Shown here: positions 44,592-55,400 of the stretch, one piece after another
Numbering within the stretch: the first letter of the stretch is position 1
Layout: every line of letters starts with the position of its first letter
Source: Rhizaria sp. SCN 62-66
Taxonomy: Eukaryota; Rhizaria, unplaced
Length of the DNA: 64,000 nucleotides
Direction: 5' to 3'
Assembly (NCBI GenBank): GCA_001724265.1
Contig: MEDY01000237.1
Span: 25,271-89,270 of the forward strand
Program-made: the position numbers and the translations under genes
Notes under the pieces: generated by a model
Databases searched by the model: none
Seen by the model: only the letters and a program-made list of their open reading frames with translations
What the model was told of the DNA's origin: nothing

Positions 44592-45956
44592 TGCCGTAGC
44601 CAGTGCCGGAGCCAGTGCGATCGCTGTTGGCCTTGTGCGCCGCGTGCTGCGGGGACGCGAAGTGCAGCGCGCGTGCGACGTCGACGTCATTCTCGTGCTC
44701 GCCGTCGCCCGCGAACGAGGCGGGGACACGGGACTGCGAGGCGGGGACGCGCGCGTGCATGTGCGCCGGAGTCAGCGCGAGCGCGGCGGCGGCGGCATTG
44801 GTAGCGACGCCGGAGTGGATCAGGCGCAGCAGCTGCGCGCGCTTGCGGGCCGTCGCGGCGCCGGCAGCGCCAATGACGGCGGTGTTCTCGACGGTCGCAG
44901 CGTTCGCAGCTGCAGCGGCATCGGCGTTGTTCGCAATCACGTTGCTGTTGCAGCTGCTCTTCACACTCTTGTTGTTGTTCTGGTTGTTGGCGAAAGAAGT
45001 GACCGGCGTGGAGTGCAACGCCACCAGGAACGCGGGGTCGCGCCCCATCGGGCCCGTGGCGGCGCTGACGCCGAGCCGCGGGTCTTGGCCCAGGGGCAGC
45101 ACCATCCTGCGCTCGCTGCCAGCGCCCAAAGCACCCGCAGTCGCGCTGGGGAGCAGCTTACCCCCGGCAGGAGCAGCGCCGTCCCGCGCCGCCTTAGCGC
45201 CGCCGCTGCTGCTGCTGCTGCTGCTGCTGTGCGCGCGGTGCGGAGTGACGATGGCCGCCGCCGCAAGCGCCTCATTGGCCCGCTCGTTCTCGCGCTCGCT
45301 GGCGACTTCGCTCTCAGCCTCCGCAGCCGCGCGCCGCAGGCGCGCCGCCGCCTCGGCCGCGTCCCGGGCCAACTCCCGCGCGCGCGCCCCGCGCAGCGGC
45401 AGCGGCGTGCCAGAGAGCAGGTGAGAGCGGCGCTGCGCGGCGGCGATGGCCGCAAGGCGCGCGTCGACCATGGCTAACTCCGCGCGCGCCGCGGGGGGCA
45501 GCATCGCGCCCACGCCCGCGCCCGCTGTAGCCGCCGCCGTCGCCGCCGTCGCCGCTGTGGCCGTAGTGGTCGTAGTGGTCGTGGCGGGGGCTGCGGTTAC
45601 GGCGGTGACTCTGGGCGCAGCAGAGGAGCTGCTCACGGTCACTGGGGGGATCGCGCTGCTCACAGTCACCCCGTGATTGGTATAAACAGAGCCTGGGGAG
45701 GCTGAGGCGGAGACAGAGGCTGAGGAGAACGTGAACGGCGACTGCTGCTGCTGCTGCTGCTGCTGTTGCTGGCACTGCAACTGTGACTAGACCTGAGACT
45801 TGTAAGGGGTTTGCGTGGGGACGTTGAAGTAAGTGCCCGCGGGGTAGACTAAGGGGTACTTAGCCTGTTGTTGTAAGGGCTCGACGCCGGGGGGGGCGTG
45901 TGACAGCGCAGCGGCCAAGGCGGCCTTGAGCTCGGCCTGGGACCTCACCGCCTGTC

Positions 45957-45994
<38 letters not shown>

Positions 45995-48762
45995 TGTTGC
46001 TGCTGCTGTTGCTGTTGCTGCGAAAGCTGTTTTTGCTGTTGCAGCACCTGCTGCTGGTGTTGCGCAAGAGAGGCGAAAGCAGGGTACTTTGACATCAACA
46101 AAGCGTTCATGTTGCCCGCATTAGCATCGTTGTGAGACTGCAATGTCTGTTGTTGCTGTTGCTGCTGCAGCTGCAGCTCTTGTTGCAGCTTCTGCAACGG
46201 CGATCGCGATCGCGGCTCCGACTGCAACCGCGACTGCAACTGACCATAAGCCCCAGCCCCAGCGCCAGCGCCAGCAGCACCAGCAGTAGCACTAGCAGCA
46301 ACAGCAGCAGCAGCGGCAGTGGCAGCAGCAGCGGCAGTGGCATTAGCTGTAACAGGAACAGCGGCGGTGGCTTCGGTCTCCTCGTCCTCGATGCCGTCGC
46401 TCACGGTCACGCGCGAAGGGGACGACGTCGCCGCCGCTGCGGGTGCCGCCGCACTGCGGCTATGGCTGGGGCTATAACTCGCACCCAAACCAACACCAAC
46501 ATCAACAGCAACAGCAGCAGCAGCAGCATTAGCTTCGGTGTTAGTGATAGTGTGAGCAGAAGTGTTGTAGTTGTTGTTGCTATGCTGACTCTGGCTCTGG
46601 CTCTGACCCTTGTTCTGGCTGAGACTCGAAGCAGCTCCCCCTAAAGCCTGTGCCTCCGCCCGCGCGGCCCAGTACGCCCGCTCGCGCTCCTCAGCCTCGG
46701 CCTCGGCCGCGGTGGTGTCGGCCCCAGTCCCCGCCGCGGCGAGAGCTTCGGCACGGGCCGCAGCGCGCAGAGCGCGGTCGTGGGCGTCCATCTTGGCCGC
46801 CCAGTCAGAGGACGCGGCGTCGACGGGGTGACCTTGGGCAGGAGTGGCGAAGGGACCGTGGGCAGCGGCAGTTGAGTGGCTGTGGGCAGCTGTGGTTGCA
46901 GCAGGAGTCATATCCGTGTTCGTGTTGCGACTGCGCTGTTGCTGTTGTTGTTGGCCTTGTTGGTGTTGCTGTTGCTGATTCTGCTGACTCAGCAAGTGTA
47001 AGTACCCACTTAGACCCTCCCGCGGCGGGAAATCGTGAGCACGCGCCTCCTCTGCAGTCCAGACACCAGAGTACTCGAACACATCCTCGGCAGCAGCAGC
47101 GTGAGCGGGATTACTGAGGCCAGCGTTGTTATAATAACCGAGATTATCCTTAGTGTGATTCGCCGTGAAATTGTTGTCGTTATACGGGTGATCATGTTCG
47201 TGTTGCCAATGCCGCGCCTCTGCCTCCGCCTCAGCCTTGACCATCTCTCGCGCCTTCATCGCATCATACGCCGCCCGCTGTTGCTCCTGCCACCCCGCCT
47301 GGTCCCCATGTGCTCCCCCATGGGTACCCACGGGTCCGCGCGCCGCCGCCTGCGCCGCCGACACGCGCGGCCCCGCATCGTCCCCAAACCGCGCCGCCAC
47401 CACCGGCAGCGACTCCGCAGCAGAGTCCATGTTGCCTGCGGCGATGGCGCCCGCCGCGTGGGTCTGCGGCGGCGCGGCGAGGTAGTCGGGGTGTCGGTCG
47501 GGCCGCACCGCCGCGGGCGCATGTCCGGCGACCGGGAACTCGGCCGCGTTGGGGCCGTGCAGGTGGCCCGCGGCGTGCGGCGGCAGCGGGCCCGCGGGGG
47601 GGAACGAGGCCACGGCCGTGGCGCCCGTCGAGGGCGGGGCTGCCATGGGCCAGGGGAACGACGACGCCGAGGGGGGCTGCGCGGCACCGTGCGTGCCCCC
47701 GTGTGTTCCACCGTGTGTACCGGGCGGGTTCGCGTCCGCGGTGGTGTAGTAGCGGTATGCGTGGCTCGTCGGGTCCAACATCTGCACTTGCTGTGCTTGC
47801 TGCGTCTGAGAGTGAGTGTTCGCCATGGAATTGCCGTTATAAGTATTGTTATAAGTGTTGTTGTAAGTGCTCGGGGGCGGGTGGTCGGAGGGGAACGGCA
47901 CCGGACTCGTCGGGTCGCCCCCGCCTGCAGTGCTGCCATGCCGGTACGCGTGATAACGCTGCTCACGGTCACCCGACGGAGCAGCAGAGTGACCGTGAGC
48001 AGCGGCAGCGGCGGCGCCGGGGGCAGCACCGCGGTCGGCGGTGTAAGCGTTATAGACGCCACCGCCGAGCCCCAGGCCCTGATCCTGCCCTGCTTGGCCC
48101 ATAGCAGTGCCAGCGCCAGCGCCAATGTTGTAGACTGCGCCAGCGCTTGTGCTGGGGGCGTGGCCGAGCGCGCCGGGGGGGTTCGTGCCGGCGGCCGCAC
48201 CCACGAGCATGGTCCCCGTCGGCTGCGGCAGCCTCGTCCCACCAGTGGCAGGAGTCAGATACGACGACTGCGGCTGCATGCCGGCCGCGAGCCCGGGAGC
48301 GGCGCCGGGAGCGCTGTTGCTGGGCCCGCCGCCGTAGCTCTGGTAGCTGTCACCGGCGGGGGCGGAACCCATGGCGACGGCAGGCGTGGGTGGGAAAGCT
48401 ACTGCGGCAGGCGCGAGACCCAGCGCGGAGGCCGTCGACGTCAGGTGCGCAGGGGCCGCGGGGGCAGAACCGGGATACGCGGCCGCAGCGGAAGGCACGC
48501 CGACCAGGGACGTGCCCTGTGGAACGGGAGGCGCGGTAAGGGAGCCGGAGCTGCTCGCTGTGGGGTGACCATAACCCCCACCTTGCTGCTGCTGCTGTTG
48601 CTGCTGCTGATGTGCTTTGTTGGGGCCGTAGACGGCGCCCGTCGCTGGGAATAAGTGCTCCGCGGGAAGAGACGTCTCAAATGGGTTGGAAATAGAAGAT
48701 GTGGAGAGGGCTTGGGGCGCGGCGCCGAAGGCAGCCTCCGGGGGAGGGCCGAGGTACGACAT
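39649..48762 (-). CDS. Giant low-complexity protein of unknown function (3,037 aa), one in-frame UAG
   Basis: One frame runs from ATG 48762 (MSYLGPPPEAAFGAAP) to TAA 39649, interrupted only by TAG at 45787. I do not recognise the family. Visible parts: Pro/Gly/Ala/His-rich N-third with an NPFETSLP motif; a VFEYSGVWTAEEARAHDFPP block (about 570); a 21-Gln run; the TAG junction; a possible coiled coil (LERELAVAQDQLQAHKALAL); long Ala/Glu/Arg and Ala/Lys/Arg helices; Asn-rich stretches; charged Asp/Arg and Ser-Arg-Gly repeats; and a Gly-Tyr-Ser tail ending SIGITSTENSR. This composition suggests a disordered scaffold or RNA-associated protein, but that is only inference. Upstream of the ATG, CTCTACACACAG looks like an intron acceptor in the 5' UTR or an earlier exon, so a longer N-terminus is possible. 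Confidence 0.7.
45787..45789 (-). other. In-frame UAG codon in the giant gene, probably sense
   Basis: The minus-strand context is TCT CAG GTC TAG TCA CAG TTG CAG. Large open frames of 991 and 2,045 codons sit on either side in the same frame. The sequence immediately after the TAG is Gln-rich and has no ATG, so it is not a new gene start. Confidence 0.75.
45958..46020 (-). repeat. CAG/CAA run coding 21 glutamines
   Basis: Twenty-one consecutive Gln codons, mostly CAG with a few CAA, lie about 170 nt upstream of the in-frame TAG of the giant gene. Mixed CAG/CAA suggests selection for the peptide or an interrupted, more stable repeat. Confidence 0.95.
47957..48004. repeat. Perfect 16-bp inverted repeat of the GTGACCGTGAGC motif
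   Basis: The arms CGCTGCTCACGGTCAC (47957-47972) and GTGACCGTGAGCAGCG (47989-48004) are exact reverse complements around a 16-nt loop. Both lie in coding sequence of the giant gene. One arm encodes GDREQR and the other AAHGHS, so the symmetry is at the nucleic-acid level. It could fold as a stable hairpin in DNA or RNA. Confidence 0.9.
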
Positions 48763-49649
48763 CGCTTGCAACGGGAAACTGTGATTCCAAGACCTGTGTG
48801 TAGAGAGCGAAGAGCGCGACAAGCATAGGTATTATTTGAATTAATGTTAGATTGCTTATTGGCTAATTTGAATATTTGAAATTTAATCGCAGTGACAATG
48901 GCATGGCCTTTTTCCAGGTGGTGGAAGATCGCCTCCTCTTCTCAGCTCCCAGCTTGCCATGCCAAACGGCTCGATTCGTGGGGGTCCTTGGTCACGGCTG
49001 CGACAGAATATCAAAGACTTAAATATGCAACAAAGTCTATATTTGTTGTATTTTTCATGTCTATTTTAAGAGAAAATTTAACATATTTTAACCACGCGTC
49101 TATATCAACATGTTTCATTGATATAGTGATACTTTCAATCGCTCTGCAGTGAGTGACAAACGTTATTGCAAACAGCAATCAACCAAGAGGCGTAAACAAG
49201 ATAAAACTGGCATAAACAAGATAAAACTCAACAAGAAAAAGTGAAAAAGTATATGTGTATTATAGGTGACCTTTTTACATGAAAAACTAGAAGTAATACG
49301 TGGTTTTTTGTGTTGTGCGACCGCATCATGATACGGTGTCGCATTTGTGTTTTGGGTAATCAATGAGGCATTTGTACGTTAGAGCTTTGTAGGTTTGTTG
49401 TTGGCGCTGTTGTCGACGTCACAGAGTGGGGATTTATCCACTCTGCCGTCGCGCTTGCCTCGACTTTGTGATTGATTGTTGTCATATTTGAGCCTGTTTT
49501 GTTACCATTAAGGTTACAAGTTGGTAGTCGATGTTGTGACAAGTTGACTGACGCGCATTAAGACCACGACAACAGAAAAAATACGTCAAGTATTCCCTGT
49601 CACACGTGTTCTAGAGTCACGCGTTCTTCTCGCCATAACAATCTCCTCC
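48763..49649. other. AT-rich spacer, orphan gene promoter and cystatin 3' flank
   Basis: This 887-bp region holds the presumed promoter of the giant gene and the 3' flank of the cystatin gene. It includes a 16-bp direct repeat at 49193-49228. A GC-richer patch at 48900-49010 has no convincing coding frame. Confidence 0.5.
49193..49228. repeat. Direct repeat, two 16-bp copies
   Basis: TAAACAAGATAAAACT occurs at 49193-49208 and 49213-49228, a 20-bp period. It lies in the noncoding 3' flank of the cystatin gene. No function can be assigned. Confidence 0.85.
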
Positions 49650-50165
49650 TTAGAAGTAGTTGACATGCTCGTCGGCTGCGATGGCCTGGCACTTAACGAC
49701 CTCGACCTGCTTGTGGTTCGGGGGCAGGGGGCGGAAGAAGCGGCACGCAATGAACTCGGCCTCGGGCGCAGAGTTCGTGGTGGCGATCTTGACGAAGAAG
49801 TTGGTGCCGGCAACGACCTGGGCGCGGTACTCGACGGGGGCCAGCGCGGCGGCGGCAGAGACGCCGAGCACACCAGTCAGAGAGAGGATCTGAGGGGTGG
49901 CGCCGGCGACGATGTCCTCCACGACGGGGTCCGCGGGGCGGATGTCGGAGGCACCGCCAGGGAGGGGAACCTGTGGTGCGGAGCGAGAGGGAGAACAAGA
50001 GTGATCAAGGGTGAGTCAAGTGGAGTCAAGGCGACGTAGGCAAGTGAGAAGACTGGGGGAAGTTGATATTGGGAAGAACAAAGAGAGAAGGAAACGTACG
50101 AAGCCCATAGCGGATGCGAGGACGCAAGCCAGGAGGACAAGGACGGCAACGGAAGTGAAGCGCAT
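49650..50165 (-). CDS. Secreted stefin-like cystatin, cysteine protease inhibitor
   Basis: Exons 50100-50165 and 49650-49970 are joined across a GTACGT...CACAG intron, giving 128 residues and a TAA stop. Exon 1 encodes a hydrophobic signal peptide (MRFTSVAVLVLLACVLASAM). Exon 2 begins VPLPGGASDIRPADPVV, matching the N-terminal PGG..S..KPA segment of stefins. It then carries the reactive loop QVVAGTNFFVKI (family QVVAGTNYxxKV) and a PLPPNHK second loop. Cystatins block papain-like proteases by inserting these elements into the active-site cleft. Stefins are usually cytosolic and lack a signal peptide, so a secreted or endosomal stefin-type inhibitor is a slightly unusual combination. There are only two Cys after the signal, at positions not typical of the type-2 disulphides. 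Confidence 0.88.
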
Positions 50166-51125
50166 TTGGAGCTGGGGGAAACTGTAGTGGTGGAAAGGGG
50201 AAAAAGGGAGGCACGTGGACAGAGGAGGGTGGAACGACGTTAGAATGGCACTTTGTCGAATGGCATAGACGCGTTTAAATGTGTAAAAGTGGAACAAAAA
50301 CATTGAATTTGTGACCAAAAGACAGCAATAAAGCGCTTGTAAAAGTGCTGGAGTTCATGAAGGAAAATAAGAGGCCCTGAAAGGGAGCGATGTGAGTGAA
50401 ACCGGATACCTCGTGGCCTCTCCTCGTCTCGTTCAAAACGGACACTTTCCAGAAGCACACAGCAGCACTCTTGCATAAGTAAGAGCAAATCGTAATCAAC
50501 ACCGAGTTTTACGTTTCTATGCATCAGTTTTAATCGCACAGACCCACGCACAAGCCTCCTTTAAGACTAGCTCATCTCCCCCCATAGCTTTGGCACCGAC
50601 CAGCCAGCTGGTAGGTGGACGCTCCACGACATGGTCGAAAACGCGTTTGTGGTCATACGTGAAAAGTGAGATAAACGCATGCAGAACGAAGTGGTTGAAG
50701 AATAATTTGTTGTTTTTATTTGAAATAATGATAATATCTTTTGCATATCGGCAAAACGACACATGTGTGTGCCCCTTTATCTATCTATATAGCTTTTCAA
50801 CAGGGCAAAAATCTTACTTAAGTTCATGTGTTTGCAGTCATCTAATGACTTTGGGTTCTGATTCCGGTTTGTACGCAATTATAACTCACTGCTAGGAATG
50901 AAACAGCCGCTGAAATAAATAAATAGGTAATCAGTCAAAGCTATCAGCCACTCCTAGGGTTCTCTTGTTTCCTCCAACCTCCCACTCATCGTTATCGTGT
51001 TTCGCACTCGCACGCACTCAAAGCTCTTCGCTCTTAGCTCTTAGCTCTGAGAGCTCGCCGCATACTCGCGCATCGCTGTCATGCCTGTATGCCTGCGCGC
51101 AGATCCGTCGCTTAGGATCGTTTGC
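50166..51125. other. Spacer, cystatin promoter and GrpE 3' flank
   Basis: This 960-bp spacer is mostly AT-rich. Near 51020-51060 there is a short imperfect repeat of GCTCTTAG/GCTCTTCG. Small open frames on both strands show no domains. No RNA gene was recognised. Confidence 0.5.
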
Positions 51126-51881
51126 TTAGGAGCGGGGCGCGACGGCGCAGACCTGGGCAGGGCGCAGCACGCGGTCCTGGATCATGTAGCCGTCCTTGAT
51201 GATGAACGAGATGGTGCCAGGCTCCTGGTTGGGGTCGGGCAGCTGCGCCGTGACGTCGTGGAGGTTGGGGTCGACCTTCTGGCCGAGCGACTCGTACTTA
51301 GCCACGCCCTGGCCGGCGAGGACCTTGGCGAATGTCGCCTGGGTCATCGTGATGCCCTCGAGCATGTTGCGCAGGGGCTCGTTGTCAGCGTTGGCGGCCA
51401 GCTGCTTGTTGCCGGCGCCGATGGCCATGTCGACGGTGTCGGCGACGTCGAGCAGCGCCTTGCAGAAGGACGAGATGCCGAACTTCTTGGCGGAGGCGAC
51501 GTCCTTAGCCGTGCGCTCGCGGATCGCGTCCTGCTCGGCCACCTCGGCCACCACGCGGTCCTGCAGCTCCTTGACCTTGGACTGCACCTCGCGGGTGCCC
51601 AGCTCGGCCTTGGCCAGCGCAGCCTTAAGCGTGTCGACCTGCTTCGACAGCTCCGCGGTGCGGGCCGCCGCGGCGGCAGTCGCGGCGCGCTCCGTATCGA
51701 GCAGGGCCTCGAGCGACTCGACAGTCACCTCCTGCACGGCCTCCTTGTCCGCGGGCGCGGCCGTGGTGAAGCGGCGCAGGGTCACGGAGCGGGAAGAGAA
51801 GAGCGACGAGGTGGACGCGGCCGAGGAGGAGACGCGGGAGATGGCGCCGGCCGTGCGGGTGAAGGTGGAGAATGCACGCAT
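51126..51881 (-). CDS. Mitochondrial GrpE (Mge1-like) nucleotide exchange factor
   Basis: A single exon of 251 residues with a TAA stop. The first about 40 residues (MRAFSTFTRTAGAISRVSSS and on, rich in Arg/Ser/Ala, no acids) look like a mitochondrial presequence. A long helical region (about 55-125) matches the GrpE coiled coil. The C-terminal head contains FCKALLDVADTVDMAI, GITMTQATFAKVL, VDPNLHDV and a final GYMIQDRVLRPAQVCAV, all typical of GrpE. GrpE releases ADP from mitochondrial Hsp70 during protein import and folding. The ATG at 51881 is chosen because the presequence begins there; two upstream in-frame codon contexts lack a better start. Normal family length. Confidence 0.93.
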   Translation of the reverse strand: MRAFSTFTRTAGAISRVSSSAASTSSLFSSRSVTLRRFTTAAPADKEAVQEVTVESLEALLDTERAATAAAAARTAELSKQVDTLKAALAKAELGTREVQSKVKELQDRVVAEVAEQDAIRERTAKDVASAKKFGISSFCKALLDVADTVDMAIGAGNKQLAANADNEPLRNMLEGITMTQATFAKVLAGQGVAKYESLGQKVDPNLHDVTAQLPDPNQEPGTISFIIKDGYMIQDRVLRPAQVCAVAPRS

Positions 51882-52484
51882 TATCGAGACTGAGTAGGGG
51901 CGGTGCGACAACAAATGAAAGAGACATAAATATATTTAGTTGTTGTGAGCAAGCTTGTGAAGAGAAAATGTGTCTATAAGCAAATTAAAAGATAGAACGG
52001 GGGCGATTTCGAGGTCTCGGAGCACCGACTCGAGTGAAGAAATGACGTGGTCACGGCAATTGAACACAGAAGTGCATTATGGCTCCATTCAGACTCAACA
52101 GTAAATCATAGTGAAGATAACCCATAAAGATACGCTGCGGTATCAATAACAACAACAACCGCAACGTTTCTATGCTGCATCTGGCCTACGGACTTTGGAC
52201 CTGTTTCGCTTCTCTGTCCGCTCCGACTCCACTCCGGTGACCGTGTCGCACCGTTTCCACCACAAATTATTCGTTCGATTGGAACAAACTCAAGAAAAGT
52301 GATGCTGCTACCGCTGATCCAAAAAGACAAAGCATGGGGAAATTTCACAAAAGCTTTGACCAGTGGCATTAAATGTTGTTGGGGTGTATTAATATTAAGT
52401 ACTACGTAAGCTGTGAGAATTAGTTCATATTTTCAATAAAGTTGATTTTCATTCACGCGCGAGTATATCCCGCATATCTCTGTT
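51882..52484. other. Spacer, GrpE promoter and ORC3-like 3' flank
   Basis: This 603-bp spacer is AT-rich with a central GC-richer patch (52180-52260). Nothing resembling an RNA gene or repeat was found. Confidence 0.5.
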
Positions 52485-55400
52485 TTAAAGAGCGGCGAAG
52501 GGTGTCTTGACAAGCGTATCCGTGCCCTTTGCGGAGCGGGCGAGCGTCTTAAGGAATCCCAGCGCAAGCAGCGACTGCGCAGCGCGCTCAAACCGGGCCT
52601 GGATCGGCACGCTGTTGAGCAGTTCGCGGATTTGGGGCGTCATACGGAGCATCTTACCGCCTCCAGCGCAGGAGCGACGAGGCTTGCGACCACGGCGCTT
52701 CCGCACGCTACTGGTCTCTCCCTCCTCTTCCTCCTGCTCCTCCTCCTCTTCTCCGTCGTCGTCGTCGTCGTTGCTGTCATTGTTGTCGTCGTTACCGTCT
52801 GTGTCGGACATCGCGCGGCGCTTAGCCCCGCCCTTGCGCTTCGACTTGGCAGCTTTACCAGATGACTCTGCATCATCATCGTCGTCGGCATCGTCAGAGT
52901 CAGGATCGTCGAGGTCGTCTTGGTCAACAAACTCGACTTCAACCCCCGCCGCGGCGCACGCAAATGCAAGGAACCACTCTCCAGCCTTGACGACACTGTC
53001 ACTGCCCTCCAGAAGCCCCGCGGCAAGTGTGATATCGTCGCTGCCGCGGCCGAGACTCGCGCCCGCGCCCGCCGCCGCCGCCGCAGCAGCCGCCGCAGCC
53101 GCGGGGCCGCCACGGAAAGGCGCGCCCGAGAGCAGAACGCTGTTCTGCTGCAGACCGCCGCCGTGGGAGCTTGTGAGCGTCGTAGCGGTGGCGGCGACGA
53201 CTGCGGCGAGCGCGGCCGTGCCCTTTGAGCGGAGGAAGTTTAGCCGCATGTGCGATGGCACCGCGTCGGCGCCGGCGGCCCAGTACGCTGCAACAGGGGG
53301 CGCAAGCGCGTCGACCGAGGCCGCGTCAAGGCCCCAGAGACGGGGTGGGGCGCCCACCGCGGGCGCGGAGGAGCTCCGGGCATCTGAGTGGCCGTGAGCC
53401 GGAGCCTGGGAGTGACTGGGCTGGGGCGGAATGAGGGCGACGGAAGGCGGCAGCAGCATGTGAGGCAGCGGTTTGGTATCGCAACGCTGCTGTTGCTGCT
53501 TGAGCTTGAGCCTCTGCTGCTTCTTCTGCTGCTGTTGAGCCTTCGGGGTCGTCCCAGTGCGCTTGCCATGAGCACTGTCGTTGTCACTGTCACCGTCACC
53601 AATCACGACGCTGGCGTCCGAGCCACCGCGTGCGCTACTGTTACTGTTACTGTTGCCGTTGATACTCTCGGTTGCGCCAGTGGCGGCAGCCCAGAGCCCG
53701 ACAGCCCGGAGTCCGGCCCAGGCCCCCACGCTGCCCTCCGCGTCGACTACGCCCGCAGCAGAGCCACTGGAGGCGCTGGCGTTCGAGGCGGCGCGGACTT
53801 GCGCGGCCGCCTGCTCGGCCGTGACCGCCGCCGCCTCTGCCGCGAGATAGAACCCGCCCGCGGCGGCCCCGGCGACGGCGGCGCGCGCGTCCGCGGCCGG
53901 CTCGGCTAACCCAGCGGCCGAGGCGACGGCCTCGAGGTCGCCGGGGGCGGCTCCGGCGAGTTGGGCCTCGTGCAAGGGCAGGCTGGACAGAGGAGTGCCA
54001 GCCCAGGGCAGGAGGGTGCAGAGCGCGCGGAGACAGCGCTGGCGCAGGGTATGCTCGTCGGGAGCGATGAACACAGAGCTGGGGTCGGTGCTATCGCAAT
54101 TGTCGGCGCTCGCACTCGCATTCGCACTGTTATCACCCATGCTATTGTTGTTCGTGCTGTTCGAGAATCTGAGCGCGGTTGCCGCGGCGGGCCGTTGCGG
54201 CTGCGCCTGTGAGCGCGAGGCAGAGTACCGGTGGCTTGCGCGCGAGGGAGAGACGGGCGGTGTCTTGTACTCGACGCCGTCAGCGCCACCGTTGGAGTCG
54301 CCAACGTTGTCGCCGGTGTCGTCGTCATCGTCACACATCGCTTTACCGGCATTTGCACCTGCAACGGCTGCAGCGGCGGCTTGCGCCTTTGCGATCATGC
54401 GTTGAGCCACGGCCTCCTCCTCAGCGTCAGCTTCGGCAGCAGCAGCCGCAGCAGCCGCAGCCTCCGCCCCAGCGCCAGCACCAGCTACTTTCGCAGCAGT
54501 CGCGGCGGCAAGAGGGCCCTGGATGTACGCAACGACCTCCTCGGACGCGGTCTTGACTGCGGCGGCGGCGACGCCAAGCGTGCCGACGTACACGACGCCG
54601 CCGCAGCGCGGGGATGGCAGCGCGGCGCGCGCGGCGACGGCGAGCGCGGAGGCCAGTTCGTCAAGGCTCGAGCTGAGAGAGAGCAGAGATACGGTCGATG
54701 TCACTGTGAGCAAGTGACTGAAGCCTAAAGTTAGTGCGGGGGACAGAGAAGCAGCGGCCTCAGCCTCTGCAGCAGCGATGGCCGTTGAGACACAATTCGA
54801 ATCGGCACTTGCGCGTGCACTCGCGCTCGCTGCAGCGTCACAGCTGGTGCTGATCTCAGCGCTGGAAACAGGAGCAGATGCAAGGGCCGCGGCAGCAGCA
54901 CCGCGACCGCCCCGCCGAGACGGCGACTCATAACTTGCATTCAACGACACAGAAACAGAAGTGCTAGAGGCCCCAATATTGCTCGCACTGTATGCGCTCG
55001 CGTTCGAGCTACTCGGCGTGCCAGGAGCGCTCTTCTGTGGTTGATGTTGTCGCTGTGCGACCATGCGCGCCGCAGCCTCCGCGGACCCCGCGACGGGCAT
55101 GTACGTCAGCATCTGCCGCGCCACCGCGGCCTGCTGCTGCGTCTCCCGCACGAACGTCCCCGCGGTGGCGCCGGAAGGCAGCGCGAAGAGCAGCGCGAGC
55201 ACGGTCGGCGGAAGCGACGCGAAGCGCGGCGCGAGGTGCGACAGGAACGCGGTCAACACGGGCAGCAACAGCGGCCGCGCCAGCAACGCCAGGTCCCAGT
55301 CGCGCAGCAGCAGCGACAGGCGGTGCAGGGCCGCGCGCGGGAGAGGCCACGGCAGCGGGGCAAACGCCGGGTCTTCAGACTGCGCCCCTGCAACAGTGGG

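Noticed and set aside
39649-45780. Treating the 2,043-codon frame as a separate gene
   Set aside because: Its 5' end is seven bases from the previous frame in the same phase, has no ATG, and is Gln-rich like its neighbour.
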